DNA from: Myoxocephalus aenaeus | Lineage: Eukaryota > Chordata > Actinopteri > Perciformes > Cottidae | Direction: 5' to 3' | DNA: 64,000 nucleotides | NCBI GenBank assembly: GCA_038501785.1 | Contig: JBAMJR010000024.1 | Coordinates: forward strand, 1,794,501 to 1,858,500 | Shown here: one piece after another, positions 12,188 through 23,700 of the stretch | Position numbering within the stretch: position 1 is the stretch's first letter | How the letters are laid out: each line of letters begins with the position of its first letter | The notes under the pieces: generated by a model | Told to the model about the DNA's origin: nothing | What the model saw: only the letters and a program-made list of their open reading frames with translations | Database searches by the model: none | Program-made: the position numbers and the translations under genes

Positions 12188-14304
12188 ACTGTAGCGGTTT
12201 CTGCTTGCGCTGCCTGTTTGTAGCTGTTGTGTCTTGTCAAGTTGATTGTGAGAGAGAGAGAGCTCAATGTATGCAGCCAAATAAAACAAAAAAGATTTTA
12301 AAAAATGGCAAAATTGTTTCTGTGGTTGGGGGAAAACCTACTTAATTGTTTGGATTGTGTTCACTCCATTTTCACATAGATGGTTTGTAAGTCATTCACG
12401 ATGGCAACAGGAGCATCAAGGTTATCTGTGAAGTAAAGACGTTATCACTAATCACAAATCTTTCAGCCGTACATTTGCTACAAAATGAATTGGAAAATAA
12501 TTCCTGTATGGTTCAAATGTATTTATCTGTGTGTTGGCGTGACGACAGTCCCAGCTCGCCCAGCCCAGTAACTCAACAGATGACCGCTATGAGCATCTCC
12601 CAGGAATCGGTCGCCGTAGACTCTGATCGAGCGGCAGGCTGAGGAGGGAGAGGAAGAGGGTACTTCCAACAGCTCAGGTAAACATCACAGCAATCGGTGG
12701 TCCTTTTGCAAATCATGCCCTACCCGCTAATCATGCCCTACCCTACGGCACTACTTATTAACGGTAGGAATAAACATGTAGACCGTGGGATGCACTGGCC
12801 GCCCTCTACCATAAAGATCTCCAAAACAATAGAAGCATACACTCTGAGGATGGTGCTTTCCTCCTCACTCTAATCTCGCCTTGAAATAGTTGTTGCTTTT
12901 TAAAAAAAATCATAAAACTATATCTTATGATGAATATAAGATGAAACTTCAAAGTATATGATATTTCTCCAATTTTCAGCATGGTTGTTTCTGGGGTAAT
13001 GGGAGTTTTAAATTCGGCACCTGTGCAGAGGATGCAGGTTTTTATTGTCACACCGATGGCCCTTAGTATCGCAAATCCATCCTCTAAATGTGTAAATGGG
13101 GAGAGTGTGAAAGCGGCGATGCTTTAGTGGCTGTAATTGGCTCTGAAAGAGAAACAACGAATAAATATAGAGCTATTTTATGCCGTCTCAGTCATACTAG
13201 ATATCTAAAATGTGTTAGTTTTAGTAGTTAATTTGAACATGTAGTTATCCTTGCATGGAAGCATATATGTCAACAAACAATACACGGATTGTTTAGTCAC
13301 CATTGTGTGTTTCTTTGTTGCGTGTGTGTGTGTTTCTTTTCATCAGAACCAGTGGAGGAAGCAGCACAGGCTTTGTCTGATAATGACCAAACTCCAGATA
13401 AAAACAAGAAAAAGAACCGCTGCTTTTCTTGCCGGAAGAAAGTGGGCCTTACTGGTAAGAGAGTCGTGTTACCTCTGATGTTACGGCTTCCTGCCATTCA
13501 GTGTCTGGCAATAGATAACAGTTGGGGAGTTTTGGGAATATTCGTCACGTCTTATCTGAGCCTAAACCTATTATTTAGTCATGTGTCTTTAAAAAAAAAA
13601 AAAAAGCATCTCTAAAATTGACTCTAAAAGCCTTAAACTCCCTAACATCCAATCCCAGTCCATGGTTTGTGTAAAGTTTTTTTTTTCTTCTTCTCCACAA
13701 CCAAAACACTTTGCACAGAGAGCAACATACTGCAGGTCAGTGGTGCATTTCACAGTGTACTGCTGGCCTCCACCTTATTGTCAAACTGGATTACCTCAAA
13801 GGAGGCTCCAGTCCTATTTAATGTTGGATAGTAGTATTTGTAATTTTATGCCTAACCCCTCACCCAAAAGATTTAAAAAGTGAGCAAAATGCAACCTGAT
13901 ATTAGCATGAACTCTCATGGTCTGGTCGAATACTTGGTTAGAATGTCCTGTTTTGATCCGTGTTGAAAGACGCTTCTTGTCATACAATATTTTAAAGTAA
14001 TTTTAAAGAGCAAATGCACTTTAAAACCCGTAGATAGTCAGTGCAGCAAAACTCATCCTCTATACAAGCATCAGTGTGCATATTAACTTCCTTCTATGTG
14101 TAATTATGTCTATATAACACGCTTGACTGACCGTGTTCACTTCTCTCTGCCGAAGGTTTTGACTGTCGCTGCGGGAACCTGTTCTGTGCCATCCACCGTT
14201 ACTCCGACAAACACGACTGTCCCTACGACTACCGGAGTGCAGCTGCTGCCCGCATACGCAAGGAGAACCCCATCGTGGTGGCGGAGAAGATTCAGAAGTT
14301 ATGA
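10028..14304 (+). CDS. zfand5: ZFAND5-like A20/AN1 zinc-finger protein, 5 coding exons, with an apparent frameshift in exon 3
   Basis: Coding exons: 10028-10187, 10565-10676, 12549-12677, 13347-13454 and 14156-14304. The start MAQETNQTQVPMLC leads into an A20-type zinc finger (Cys-x3-Cys...MCSVCYKEH). The middle is a low-complexity Ser/Thr/Glu linker with the conserved PVTQQMTAMSIS. The C-terminal AN1 finger (KNRCFSCRKKVGLTG, FDCRCGNLFCAIHRYSDKH) ends in VVVAEKIQKL. ZFAND5/ZNF216 binds ubiquitin and the proteasome and promotes protein turnover. Exon 3 is 129 nt, but the flanking phases require a length one base shorter (or two longer). Read literally, it hits TGA at 12640-12642, giving a 121-residue product without the AN1 domain. 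With one base removed the protein would be 218 aa, close to the human 213. All other exons, splice sites and zinc ligands are intact, so an assembly or allele error is as likely as real loss. Teleosts have more than one zfand5 copy; I cannot say which this is. Confidence 0.88.
12151..12186. repeat. (TG)n microsatellite in zfand5 intron 2
   Basis: About 36 bp of uninterrupted TG dinucleotides, followed about 65 bp later by a short GA run. Open frames read through it are artefacts. Confidence 0.95.
12617..12642 (+). other. zfand5: Interval holding the apparent zfand5 frameshift
   Basis: Upstream of this interval the frame is fixed by PVTQQMTAMSIS. Downstream it is fixed by the phase of the splice into exon 4 (EPVEEAAQALSD) and by the acidic run RQAEEGEEEGTSNSS. 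The +1 frame has TAG at 12617-12619 and the original frame has TGA at 12640-12642, so the extra base (or two missing bases) must lie between them. Confidence 0.7.
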
Positions 14305-14846
14305 GGACTGAGTGCAAACAAACATAAAGTCTCTGACTTTGTGAATTTGAACAATGGCGACTTGGATGAAAACACCTGATATCATGGCTTCATTTGTTCA
14401 TGGTAGACTAAGCCGGGCGGGGTGGTGCAGTGGCAGCCACTGTCCAGACTCTTCCCTTACTAGCATCTCCCTCTCTCTCCACTATTGGCTGAACCGGAGC
14501 GTGTCTGTCTGTCTGTGTGCGTGTGTGTATGAAAGTCAGTGTGTGCACATTTACTTGAGAGTCAGGGAGAGCGCCGTAGGGGCCTGGTGGACATTAGTGT
14601 TGCTGTGGGGAGGGAAGGCTTTTGATTTTTAGCCCTTTTTGTTTCTCAACTTGAGGGATCGTGTGGTTTTATTTTTATACAATCCCTGTGAGGCAGTTGA
14701 AATGAGACGGGGGTAAGCTGAGGAATGTGTCACAGCCTGAATAATGACACAGAGGTCAATAAGAAGGTCAAACAAGTTAAAAAAAAAAAAAAAAAACCTA
14801 CCTGGGAGATTTCATCTATCAGCAAGACCTTTTAAGGGCTTTGGAA

Positions 14847-14850
<4 letters not shown>

Positions 14851-14901
<51 letters not shown>
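14851..14901. repeat. (TA)n microsatellite
   Basis: About 51 bp of alternating TA, downstream of the zfand5 stop codon. Confidence 0.95.
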
Positions 14902-14903
<2 letters not shown>

Positions 14904-16511
14904 CTCTTCCCCTCCCCAGACTAAAAATGATGTCAACTATTGTCAAATTGGCATACTTTTTCCCCCTTCCATATCCTCTTATGTTTTCTCTATGGGTCAC
15001 CATACGTTGAACCAAGTCTTAGCATTTTCCAGAACAGTTTCTCTTTGATATATTGACTTATCATACTGATATTGGGTGCATGAACAGTTGTTGGAGGGGG
15101 AGGGCAAGGATAGGGGAAACTGAGAACCTTGACTTAACTGAGTGATTGAATTCTGTTTCCTTTTTTTTCTGTTTTAATGAGCGTATGACATCAGAAGATC
15201 TATATTAATATATTGTAGTTAGCTTGAATTGTGTGATTGCATTCTATTTATTTTTTATCGTTTTGGTTGGTCTGTGCTGGAGGATTGGCAGCATGTGTCA
15301 GCAAATCATTTAGATTTGCACTTAACCTTTTCAATTATATTTAAGTAATTACATCTTGATTATATAACCATTGAATAAAAAAAATACACAAGCTTTGACA
15401 TGATGGAGTAGAGTCCAGTTAAGCCGTTAACAGTCGCAATTGTGCAGTTAAAATGTCCAGCGTTTTGGATTTGGAAACGAAGCACAACAAATTGTGTCAA
15501 CTGCAGAGCACAACACGATGTGCCGCGCCTACTCAGTTTGGTTCAGCATCCGGGTCATTTGCCGTTTATGTTTGATCTGTGCAGCAGGCTCGCCGAAGAA
15601 CTTGCCTGTTCGACGAGACGTTCCGTTTTCGCGTGTGTTCTCCGCGAATTCCCTTTTCCGTTCCACGAGTGCCGCTCCTTTTTTTGTTTCTCTGACCACC
15701 AGCAGACCTCTGACACATGCTGAATGAAAACTGACCTGGGTCGCGGTGACTCTTCACACTGGCAAACCTTCCGCTCGGCTACAGAGTCGCGTGCTGCGCT
15801 TTTTACAACGTGCTCCGATTCCGACGAGGCCGCCTCTCGCCCGCTTCTTTCTAGGAGGATCAAACGTTACCTGCATGTGTGCAGTCCCGACATACGAGTT
15901 GCTGTTTTGTAACCAACCGGCTGCACAGTTTGAAATGAAGCTGGAATGTTTAAAAATACGTACAAAAAAAATGAAAAAAGCCACACAAGCAGTAGCACAA
16001 TGCATGACTGGAACCTTGAGGTTAAGTTAACAGGGCTCTACTGTTTTTAGTTTTTCTCCAAATGTAAATACCATATGGCTCCTATTCATATAGTATAATC
16101 TTAATGTAGATTTTTGACGGGTAATAAAGGTGGGGGACTAAGGTGAAGAGTAGTACTGTGTATAAAAGTGCTTTTCATACCCCCCCCCCCCAAAAAAAGA
16201 ATGTGCTACAAATGGCACTGATCTTTCCCCCGCATCATGTCCCCCATTTTATTTCCACGTCATCTGCCCATATAATGTCCGAAGTATATTCAGTATCTGG
16301 CTCTTCCATGAGTATCTCCCATGGGGGGGGGGGGGCGCAATGTGGCTTCTATTCTACAATAACTGCCCCGTAAGCTTTATTAACCTCGCCGACTCACACA
16401 GCATCCCGGCACATGCTTTTATCCTGTTTACTGAAGTCTATTCATAGCGTAGCGATAATAAGTTAAAAAGGACCCTTGTGAGATGCGGAGGGGCGTTTGA
16501 AGTTTCATCTT

Positions 16512-16557
16512 TTTGCAGAGAAAGCTTTTGATTATAATTAAAAGCTTTCTCTGCAAA
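16512..16557. repeat. Perfect 18-bp inverted repeat (hairpin)
   Basis: Arms 16512-16529 and 16540-16557 are exact reverse complements (TTTGCAGAGAAAGCTTTT) around a 10-nt AT-rich loop. Flanking ATC/GAT words could extend the stem with a small bulge. It lies in the possible zfand5 3' UTR or spacer. It could be a MITE remnant or a transcript hairpin. Confidence 0.85.
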
Positions 16558-16986
16558 TGATGCGAGATCTTCATCATTAAGTATTTATGAAAGAGCTGTA
16601 GAAAAGTTTCAAGGAATTCGCAGAGTGTGTATTTAAAAAAATATATAAGAAAAGCCAATGCAGAATTTATTGGATATGAATGACTCTTCTCCTTCCTTGT
16701 ATGCACAGAATATCATGTTGGACCTGGTTGAGTTTAGTTCTGGCTCCTTTTTATTGGGTCATAATTCCTGTTTAAGTCCTAGTGTGGGTGATGGACGTAT
16801 AAATGGCTTTATGACTTGGCGTGCCAACACCGAGACTGTTTACCCAGGATAAGTTGCTATTCTAAAGCCCCTGACGGATTTAATTACCACTGGTGGAAAC
16901 TTGAAATTCAGAAGAAGTTTAAATATTGTCACAGTCGGGCGGGGACTTGTGGTTGAAACTCTGTAGTTTGATGGTCCCTGAGGTGC

Positions 16987-16993
<7 letters not shown>

Positions 16994-17058
<65 letters not shown>
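16994..17058. repeat. (TA)n microsatellite
   Basis: About 65 bp of alternating TA after a short TG run. Confidence 0.95.
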
Positions 17059-17062
<4 letters not shown>

Positions 17063-18530
17063 TTTAAAAATGCTCAGTTTTACTTTACAGATTGAAAGTC
17101 CTTTCAGAGTAAAAGTACTTTGCTTGGGATGATTGTTCAGCTGGGGAAATTGTGAGGATTTCACGGTTTACACTTGTTTTCTATTGACTGCTCATATCGA
17201 ACCCCCACCCCTTTATTTTCTTAATAAACGTGGGCAGTTTGAATGTAAATCACCATAATTCACATATTCAGCTGTAATGTCATTCAGCAAACTACTCGGC
17301 CCTGACATTGTCTTATGTTTTTGGGTGTAGGCCCAATTTTCTTACACGTGATTTCAGACTGTTGGATCACTGACTATTTATGATGACGGACTTGGCACCA
17401 GCAATCAGGGCCACCATACCTAAATAACCGAGATATCATCAGGACATGCTCACATTGCCCTTCCTTCTGTTCTGTTGCTTCGATAGAGTTTTGATGTCTT
17501 CAATCCTGTCTTTAGCACAACCTTTCATAATCCGTGTCTTCATCGTGCGAGGGTTTTGATTGATAATAATGATAAACCTGTCAGTTGTGACGAGTTGAAA
17601 TTCAGTTTCACTGCGGAAGAAAAGACAAATGATTCAATCTGTCTTTTCAAGAAGAGCTTGAGGGACATCAAAGGAAAATCTACAACGTTCACAGAGCTCT
17701 ACTTCTTGTTCCTTGGCACTCCAGTCCCCCAGAAACACCACCAGATATCTTTTTATTTTGTTTTCTTTGAAGATTTAGGATTGTATGATGTGTAAGAGTA
17801 AGTATAAAACAATAAATTCAAAGTTTATTTTAAATTACACTTGTCTTTTGTATTTATTTATTTTACGGTTCAAGTTTTCTTGAAAATATACAAATGTATC
17901 CCTAAAAGTTCTATAAATACAATGTATATATCAAGTGGTATAAAGTTAAAAGCCTTCATGACTTCTTTGCTGCTCCAGTATGTGCACAGGCTGTGGCCCC
18001 CAATGCATTGTACTTGTATATTGTTTTCAAATACAAAGCAAAAACTATAGGCACAAATGGTACAATAGTACCTAATGTTCAGCGCTGATGCATGCTGCAA
18101 GAGGAGTTCCCACAAAGTGATTTAACTGTACTGAATTTACACTTATTCACACTTGAAATAAGTTTAATTACATTTTAAATGTTTGAATTTTAAATGCTGT
18201 GAGCAACACATATTTCAAGATGCGAGAGCTGGAACATACGGTTACAGTAATACTAATGTTTCGACAAAGTATGTCTTCGCCTTATCATCAGTGTAACAAA
18301 AGACTGATGATGATTAACCTGAAAGTCTAATCAGCCAGAATAACAGAAAACACCTGTGTTGGAGTGTAACAAGGTGGCCTATTTCTTATGACCACGGGTG
18401 GGCTACAGAAATTAAAGTTTGAAAAACTGACATTTGCAGTTCTCTAAAGGTGTTTGTTGTTTTTTGTGTGTGCTAGCAAAGTCTCTTGCTTAGAAACTGG
18501 CAGGAAAAGTGCCCCCGTGTGTTTGTGTGT

Positions 18531-18752
18531 GTACTTGTACATCTATCTTTATGAGGACCACTTTGAGTTTTAGACCTGAGAGTGAGGACATTTGACCGGT
18601 CCTCACTTCGAAGGCTTGTTTGAGGGTTCAGACTTAGTTTTAATGTCAGTTCAGGTTCGAATACGCTTTAAGGTTTGGGGTTTGGTATTTAGTTGTAAGG
18701 GGCTAGGGAATGAATTATGTCAATGAGTGTCCTCACAAACATAGAAGTACAG
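18531..18752. mobile_element. MITE-like element with inverted ends, flanked by TG runs
   Basis: The left end (GTACTTGTACATCTATCTTT, then ATGAGGAC) is an imperfect reverse complement of the right end (GTCCTCACAAACATAGAAGT, then AC). The interior carries AAGGTTTGGGGTTTGG and GGGGCTAGGGAATGAATTAT motifs that I recognise from a common fish repeat, usually nested between GT microsatellites as here. There is no coding capacity. The superfamily was not determined. Confidence 0.55.
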
Positions 18753-19099
18753 GTGTGTGTGTGTGTGTGTTTTGGATGGGGGGGGGTCATCTATTCCCGT
18801 CAGCTATTATACGGTTTCCTACGCAAAGATACATGACGACACGTCGTGGTCTTTGTTAAAAACAAAATACATTAATTGTAATAAAGTTAACTTTAATCAA
18901 TCATTTTCGTCACCAATACTAAGATGATTCATCAGCACTGCAGTAACAATGGACAATGGTGCTATTTACCCCCTTTTTCTTCTTCTTCTTCTTCTTTTCT
19001 TCAATTGTGCAAATGAACAATTAAGTTCAAATGTCATCTTTTTTACAGCGTTGTCACCCACACTTGATAACGAGTTTCCCTTAATTGTCCAGCGGAGAC

Positions 19100-19907
19100 C
19101 CCTGACGTCACATCCTGTCAGCTGTCGCTTCCGGATGCGGTAAAACGGCGGAGAAGAAGGAAAACACCGCACGTAGGTTACATGGATTAATTTAAATGAC
19201 AAGACGCCATCCATAAATCCAGCACCGTCCAGACTGGATCTACCGGTGAAACGTGCAACACGTCGGAAACTGTGTGTTGACGCCGTTTTACTCCGGATGT
19301 CCGCGAGCGCGCGTTTGTTTTTAACTGAGTAGCCGTGTTTATGTCTTCTTGCTAGCTTAAGCCATCGTAGCTGTTAGCTGGTGCGCGCAGACAAACGGCT
19401 CCTCTCTCCGGTCATAACTGACCTGCCGTTGCTCTCGATACGTCACTTATTCGCACGTGAGGGTATTTGTGTGGAGGGGTTGTAATAGCCGGGGCGGAAA
19501 CGCTCAGCATTTATTAGCTTGTGCCGCTTTGTCGATCACATTGGGAACGCTGGTCAAAGACAAGTACAGAAGTCTGTCGTTTTCTTGAAACGCACAGGGC
19601 TCGTTTGGGGAAACGGAACGTTGCGTCTCAACAAGTGGACAAAATGGATGTGATCTGGACTTCAGCCGCCACTCAGACAGCAGAGCAGATACTTTGTAAA
19701 TAACACTTTCTGGCAGCCGTTCGGCTCCACTACTTTTTCCTCCTTCTGCTGACTGGGCACTTTACAAGCAGTTTCCTGCGTTTTGAAGTTGACTGAAGCG
19801 GAGGAAGACTTCCTTGTTTTTTTTGTGTTGTGTTTTTTTTTAAACTTTTGTTTCAACACAACTTCTTTTTGTTACTTTAACTTCGACGAAGCTCCTCAGC
19901 TCAGCGG
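19100..19907 (+). promoter_or_regulatory. abhd17a: Probable promoter and 5' non-coding exon of abhd17a
   Basis: CpG-dense sequence around 19,200-19,640 is followed by a donor (CAGCGG|GTAGGT) at 19907/19908. The first coding exon has its acceptor (CTCCTGCACAG) just 6 nt before the ATG, so a non-coding 5' exon must exist, and this is the best candidate. Its start is not resolved. Confidence 0.5.
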
Positions 19908-20036
19908 GTAGGTCTGCTGTCATTGTCCGCATGTGTGGCGTGTTTGTGGTGATGTCATGTGGTGGTGCGTTCAAGGATTCTTTTTCTAAATGTCTTCTCT
20001 TTTTGCTCAAAAGAGTTGTAATCATATGGTTCACCA

Positions 20037-20086
20037 TAAATAAGCAAGTGATAGCTCATTGTCATAAGCTATCACTTGCTTATTTA
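20037..20086. repeat. Perfect 20-bp inverted repeat in the abhd17a 5' intron
   Basis: Arms 20037-20056 and 20067-20086 are exact reverse complements (TAAATAAGCAAGTGATAGCT) around a 10-nt loop. Pairing stops abruptly on both sides. The lack of any mismatch implies a young or maintained structure. Confidence 0.9.
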
Positions 20087-20716
20087 CTACCCAACATCCA
20101 AAAAAAGATAGAGCTACAACAATTATCAAGTGTTAAATAATCAGCTTATTGTTTCATAATTGATACTGGTTTATGTCATTTCTCAAGGAAATATTCTTAA
20201 TTCATCTGTCCCAGCCTCTCAGTTGTGAGGGTGTGCTGTGTTTCTTTGTATTATCTGACAGTTAACTAAATGTTTTCGGGGGGTCTTAAACTGTTTTCCC
20301 CAAAAAATGCCATTTGAAGGCACTTTGAGAAATTGTGACACGCGTGTTCACTATTTTCTGACATTTATTTACAAGCAAATGATGAATCAATTAAACCAGA
20401 AAATAATAATAATAATTATCAAAATATGCTGCAACCATCAAATATAAAACATTACTACTACTACTTGATAAATCATCACATTGATAAATAGATCATCCAT
20501 ATTTAGGCAACATTTATGACATGCTATGTATCCAATTGCTTATAATAATGTTACAAACTAGCTGTCGTAGAACATTGTCATAGTCATTGGAGCCACACTT
20601 TGACTGAATGCCCTTTTATAGATGACATTGTAATAAGTATCTCATTGTGTCAACACTGGGATGATGTGGATTCATTAACACAGTGATCCTCTTGTCTTCC
20701 TCCTGCACAGTGAAGG

Positions 20717-23700
20717 ATGAATGGCCTCTCTCTCAGCGAGCTCTGCTGCCTTTTCTGCTGCCCGCCATGTCCCGGCCGCATCGCAGCCAAGCTCGCCTTC
20801 CTGCCCCCTGAGCCCACGTACGCCTTCCTTCCCGACCCAGAGGCTGGCCCGGCAGGAGACGCAGTAGCAGCAACGACTACAACAGCACCGACAGCAGGAG
20901 CGGCAGGAGCAGCAGCAGCAGCGGCGGCAGCAGGAGCAACGGGGACATCCAGCCTGCGGGCGCGGAGCGGTGCATCGGTTGCTGGGAGCGGAGGGGCCGC
21001 CCCGTCTGTGGAGGGCAGATGGAAGCTCCACCTGACGGAGCGAGCAGAGTTTCAGTACTCGCAGAGAGAGCTGGACACGACGGAGGTGTTCCTCACGCGA
21101 TCCAGCCGAGGCAACCGGGTCGGCTGCATGTACATTCGCTGTGTTCCCAACGCCAGGTGGGTCGTTTGAAAGGTTTACCTCTCTCGCGAGTCCATGTGGT
21201 AACCGTAATTGTTTCTGTGTAACAGGCAACAGCTTGCTTGCCCTTAGTTTTTGTTTTTTTACAGTGCGTTACACTTCCTCAGAAGTGTTTCCACACCCTC
21301 CTTCCTCGTCAGTCTTCTTTCACTCACACCCAGGTCTATTTCCTTTCCTTGTCTCCCTGTTGACTCGGCTGACAAAAGATTGTTTGCTCCTGCTTTTCCA
21401 TGGATATCTTCCATTTATTTGAAAGTATACATATTATGCTCATATCCAGATTCATGCCAGTATTTTGGATTTCTACTAGAACATGTTCGCATGCTTTGAT
21501 GTTCAAAAAACACAATTTTTCATCATACTGTCATTCTGAATATATTCACCCTCTGTCTGTAGCGCTTCGTTTTAGCACGTTTTCAATGGGATTGCACAGC
21601 TTGGGTCCATGTTTACTTCCTGTCATGCTGATGTCATGCTCATGCACTGAGACCGAAAATAAACTGGGACACTAATTCTGCTTCATGATAATAATCCTAA
21701 TTAAAAAGAAATTAAAAAAAGTGTCACGCTCAGTGACAATATTAGTTTTCAGGGAGTCGGAAACTAAACATTTTCAGCAATCTGGCTTTCTTTCCTTTAG
21801 ATTTGTGCCGTTGGATTTATTGCCAGTGACTGGTAGATCGTTTTACGAGAAGGGATCATATCATTTAGCAGCAGACGTTTTATGTTATGATGTACTGTAA
21901 AAGTATTTAATTTCAGTTTTATTCCCTGCCTGTCGCTGTGTGCTGCTGCTGATTAATTTACTCAATCAATTAAAAAGACATGGACGGGCTTGTGTTACAG
22001 TCTGTGTCTTGTATAAATGTCTATCTTGTATTACACACGGATGAATCCAAACTAGACCTGATATGGCAGAGTCATTGTTAGGCCGCATTCCGAGTGGAAA
22101 GACCACGGGCAAAGCCACGGGCCGTATGGGTTCATAAAGAAAAGGGAGAGGATTACCCAAAAAAATTAAAGTCGGTGTAGAGGAAAAAGTATCCGATTTC
22201 TCAAGAGAGCACAACATGCGTTCATGAATAAAAGGCGAGGGCTAGATAGCCAGCTTTTATAGTGGATACACTCCTTCTCAGGTTGTGCAAAATGTCTAGA
22301 AGTTAGTCATTTGTCAAGAGCGGTAAATCAATCCTCCAGCCTGCTGCTCGTTGGCACAGAGCCCAAGTCACCTCGCAACAACATGCTGCTTATGCTTTGA
22401 TTCAGTGTCCAGTTACCAGCTCTAGAAACGTGAGAAACCGGATTGTGTTTTAGTTTGTTTGTGTCTCTTCTAACGTTTTTGTTAATCCTCCTTCTCAAGT
22501 CCAGTAGGATCTCCAGTGTTTATACGTACTGTTTGGGGTATGCGCTCAAACAAAGCCACAACTAAAGATTCTAGTCCTGTAAAAATGACAGCTAAGCGTC
22601 TATGGACTGCTAATATTTTTGAATATAAATATAGTACTTGTCAGGGATTATTATGGGCGCCATCTACTAACCTGTCTTTTGCCTGCGTGCCCTGTCAGAT
22701 TCACAGTGCTCTTCTCCCACGGCAACGCGGTCGACCTGGGTCAGATGAGCAGTTTCTACATCGGCCTCGGCACTCGCATCAACTGCAACATCTTCTCCTA
22801 TGACTACTCAGGCTACGGCGCCAGCACTGGCAAGCCCTCTGAGAAGAACCTCTACGCAGACATCGACGCTGCCTGGCACGCCCTGCGCACGCGGTAGGTT
22901 GTGATGTAATGGAGCCGTACGCGTCCCTCCAAGGGATGATTTATTATACGGCGTCTTGCTCTGTTCAGACAGGACGTGTAGTTTAGAGTAGGAGCAAAAC
23001 AAATCATGTTACATGTATGGATCGGTTCAAATATCACTGCATTCTTAGGGAATTTTAATTTATGTTCTTAAAAAAAAAAAAAAAAAAAGCGCGAGTGAAA
23101 AACACAAATAGGCAGAGAAGGGTTGAAGGATAAAGATATGGAGATGGGGTGAATCAAGGTGGCTGAGTTTGTTGTCAGGACAGAGCTGAGAGGAAAAGAG
23201 TGGATAAATGTTAATGTCGTGGGAATAAAAAAAGAAAGAAATGGTGAGCTGAACGGATGAAGGAAGGAAAGGCTGGGGGGGGTGGTGTCTCAAGGACGTT
23301 GCGATGTGATAAAGTGTCTCATTAGTGAAAGCGGAGCTGCCTTAATGCGGCTGTAGCCTTAGGAAGACGCAACGCATTGACAAAGGGCTGGTTTAGGTGA
23401 ATTAACATTTGGGTGTAGCTGTCACTCTTGATCATGTCATTTCAGCCTGTTTTATTAAAAACTATTTAGTTTTCCCAATACTCTACCTGCAATTAAATAG
23501 TTTTTCTTCATTGTATATTTATCGTAGGCACCTTTTTTTATTTTTATTTTTTTTTCATTTTATGAAAGTCAATGAAAAACAACACGTACACTACCGTTCA
23601 AAAGTTTGGGGTCACCCAGACAAATTTTCAGTTTCTTCGCAATTTCTCTTATGGAATAAGATCTTCATTTCTAAGAACAAGAATAGACGAGGTTCACATG

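Larger units (their letters stand above)
14305..19100 (+). other. zfand5 3' UTR and spacer to abhd17a
   Basis: No coding exon is visible. AATAAA hexamers occur at about 15374, 16123 and 17223, and another near 17810. zfand5 transcripts have long 3' UTRs in other vertebrates, so much of 14305-17815 may be transcribed. The stretch also holds two TA microsatellites, an 18-bp inverted repeat and a MITE-like element, each listed separately. A locally GC-rich patch at 15540-15860 has open frames on both strands but no recognisable protein. Confidence 0.5.

Noticed and set aside
20675..21229. 184-codon minus-strand frame rich in Cys/Ser/Arg
   Set aside because: It is the antisense shadow of the GC-rich, Ala-rich abhd17a first coding exon, which has clear family homology on the plus strand.
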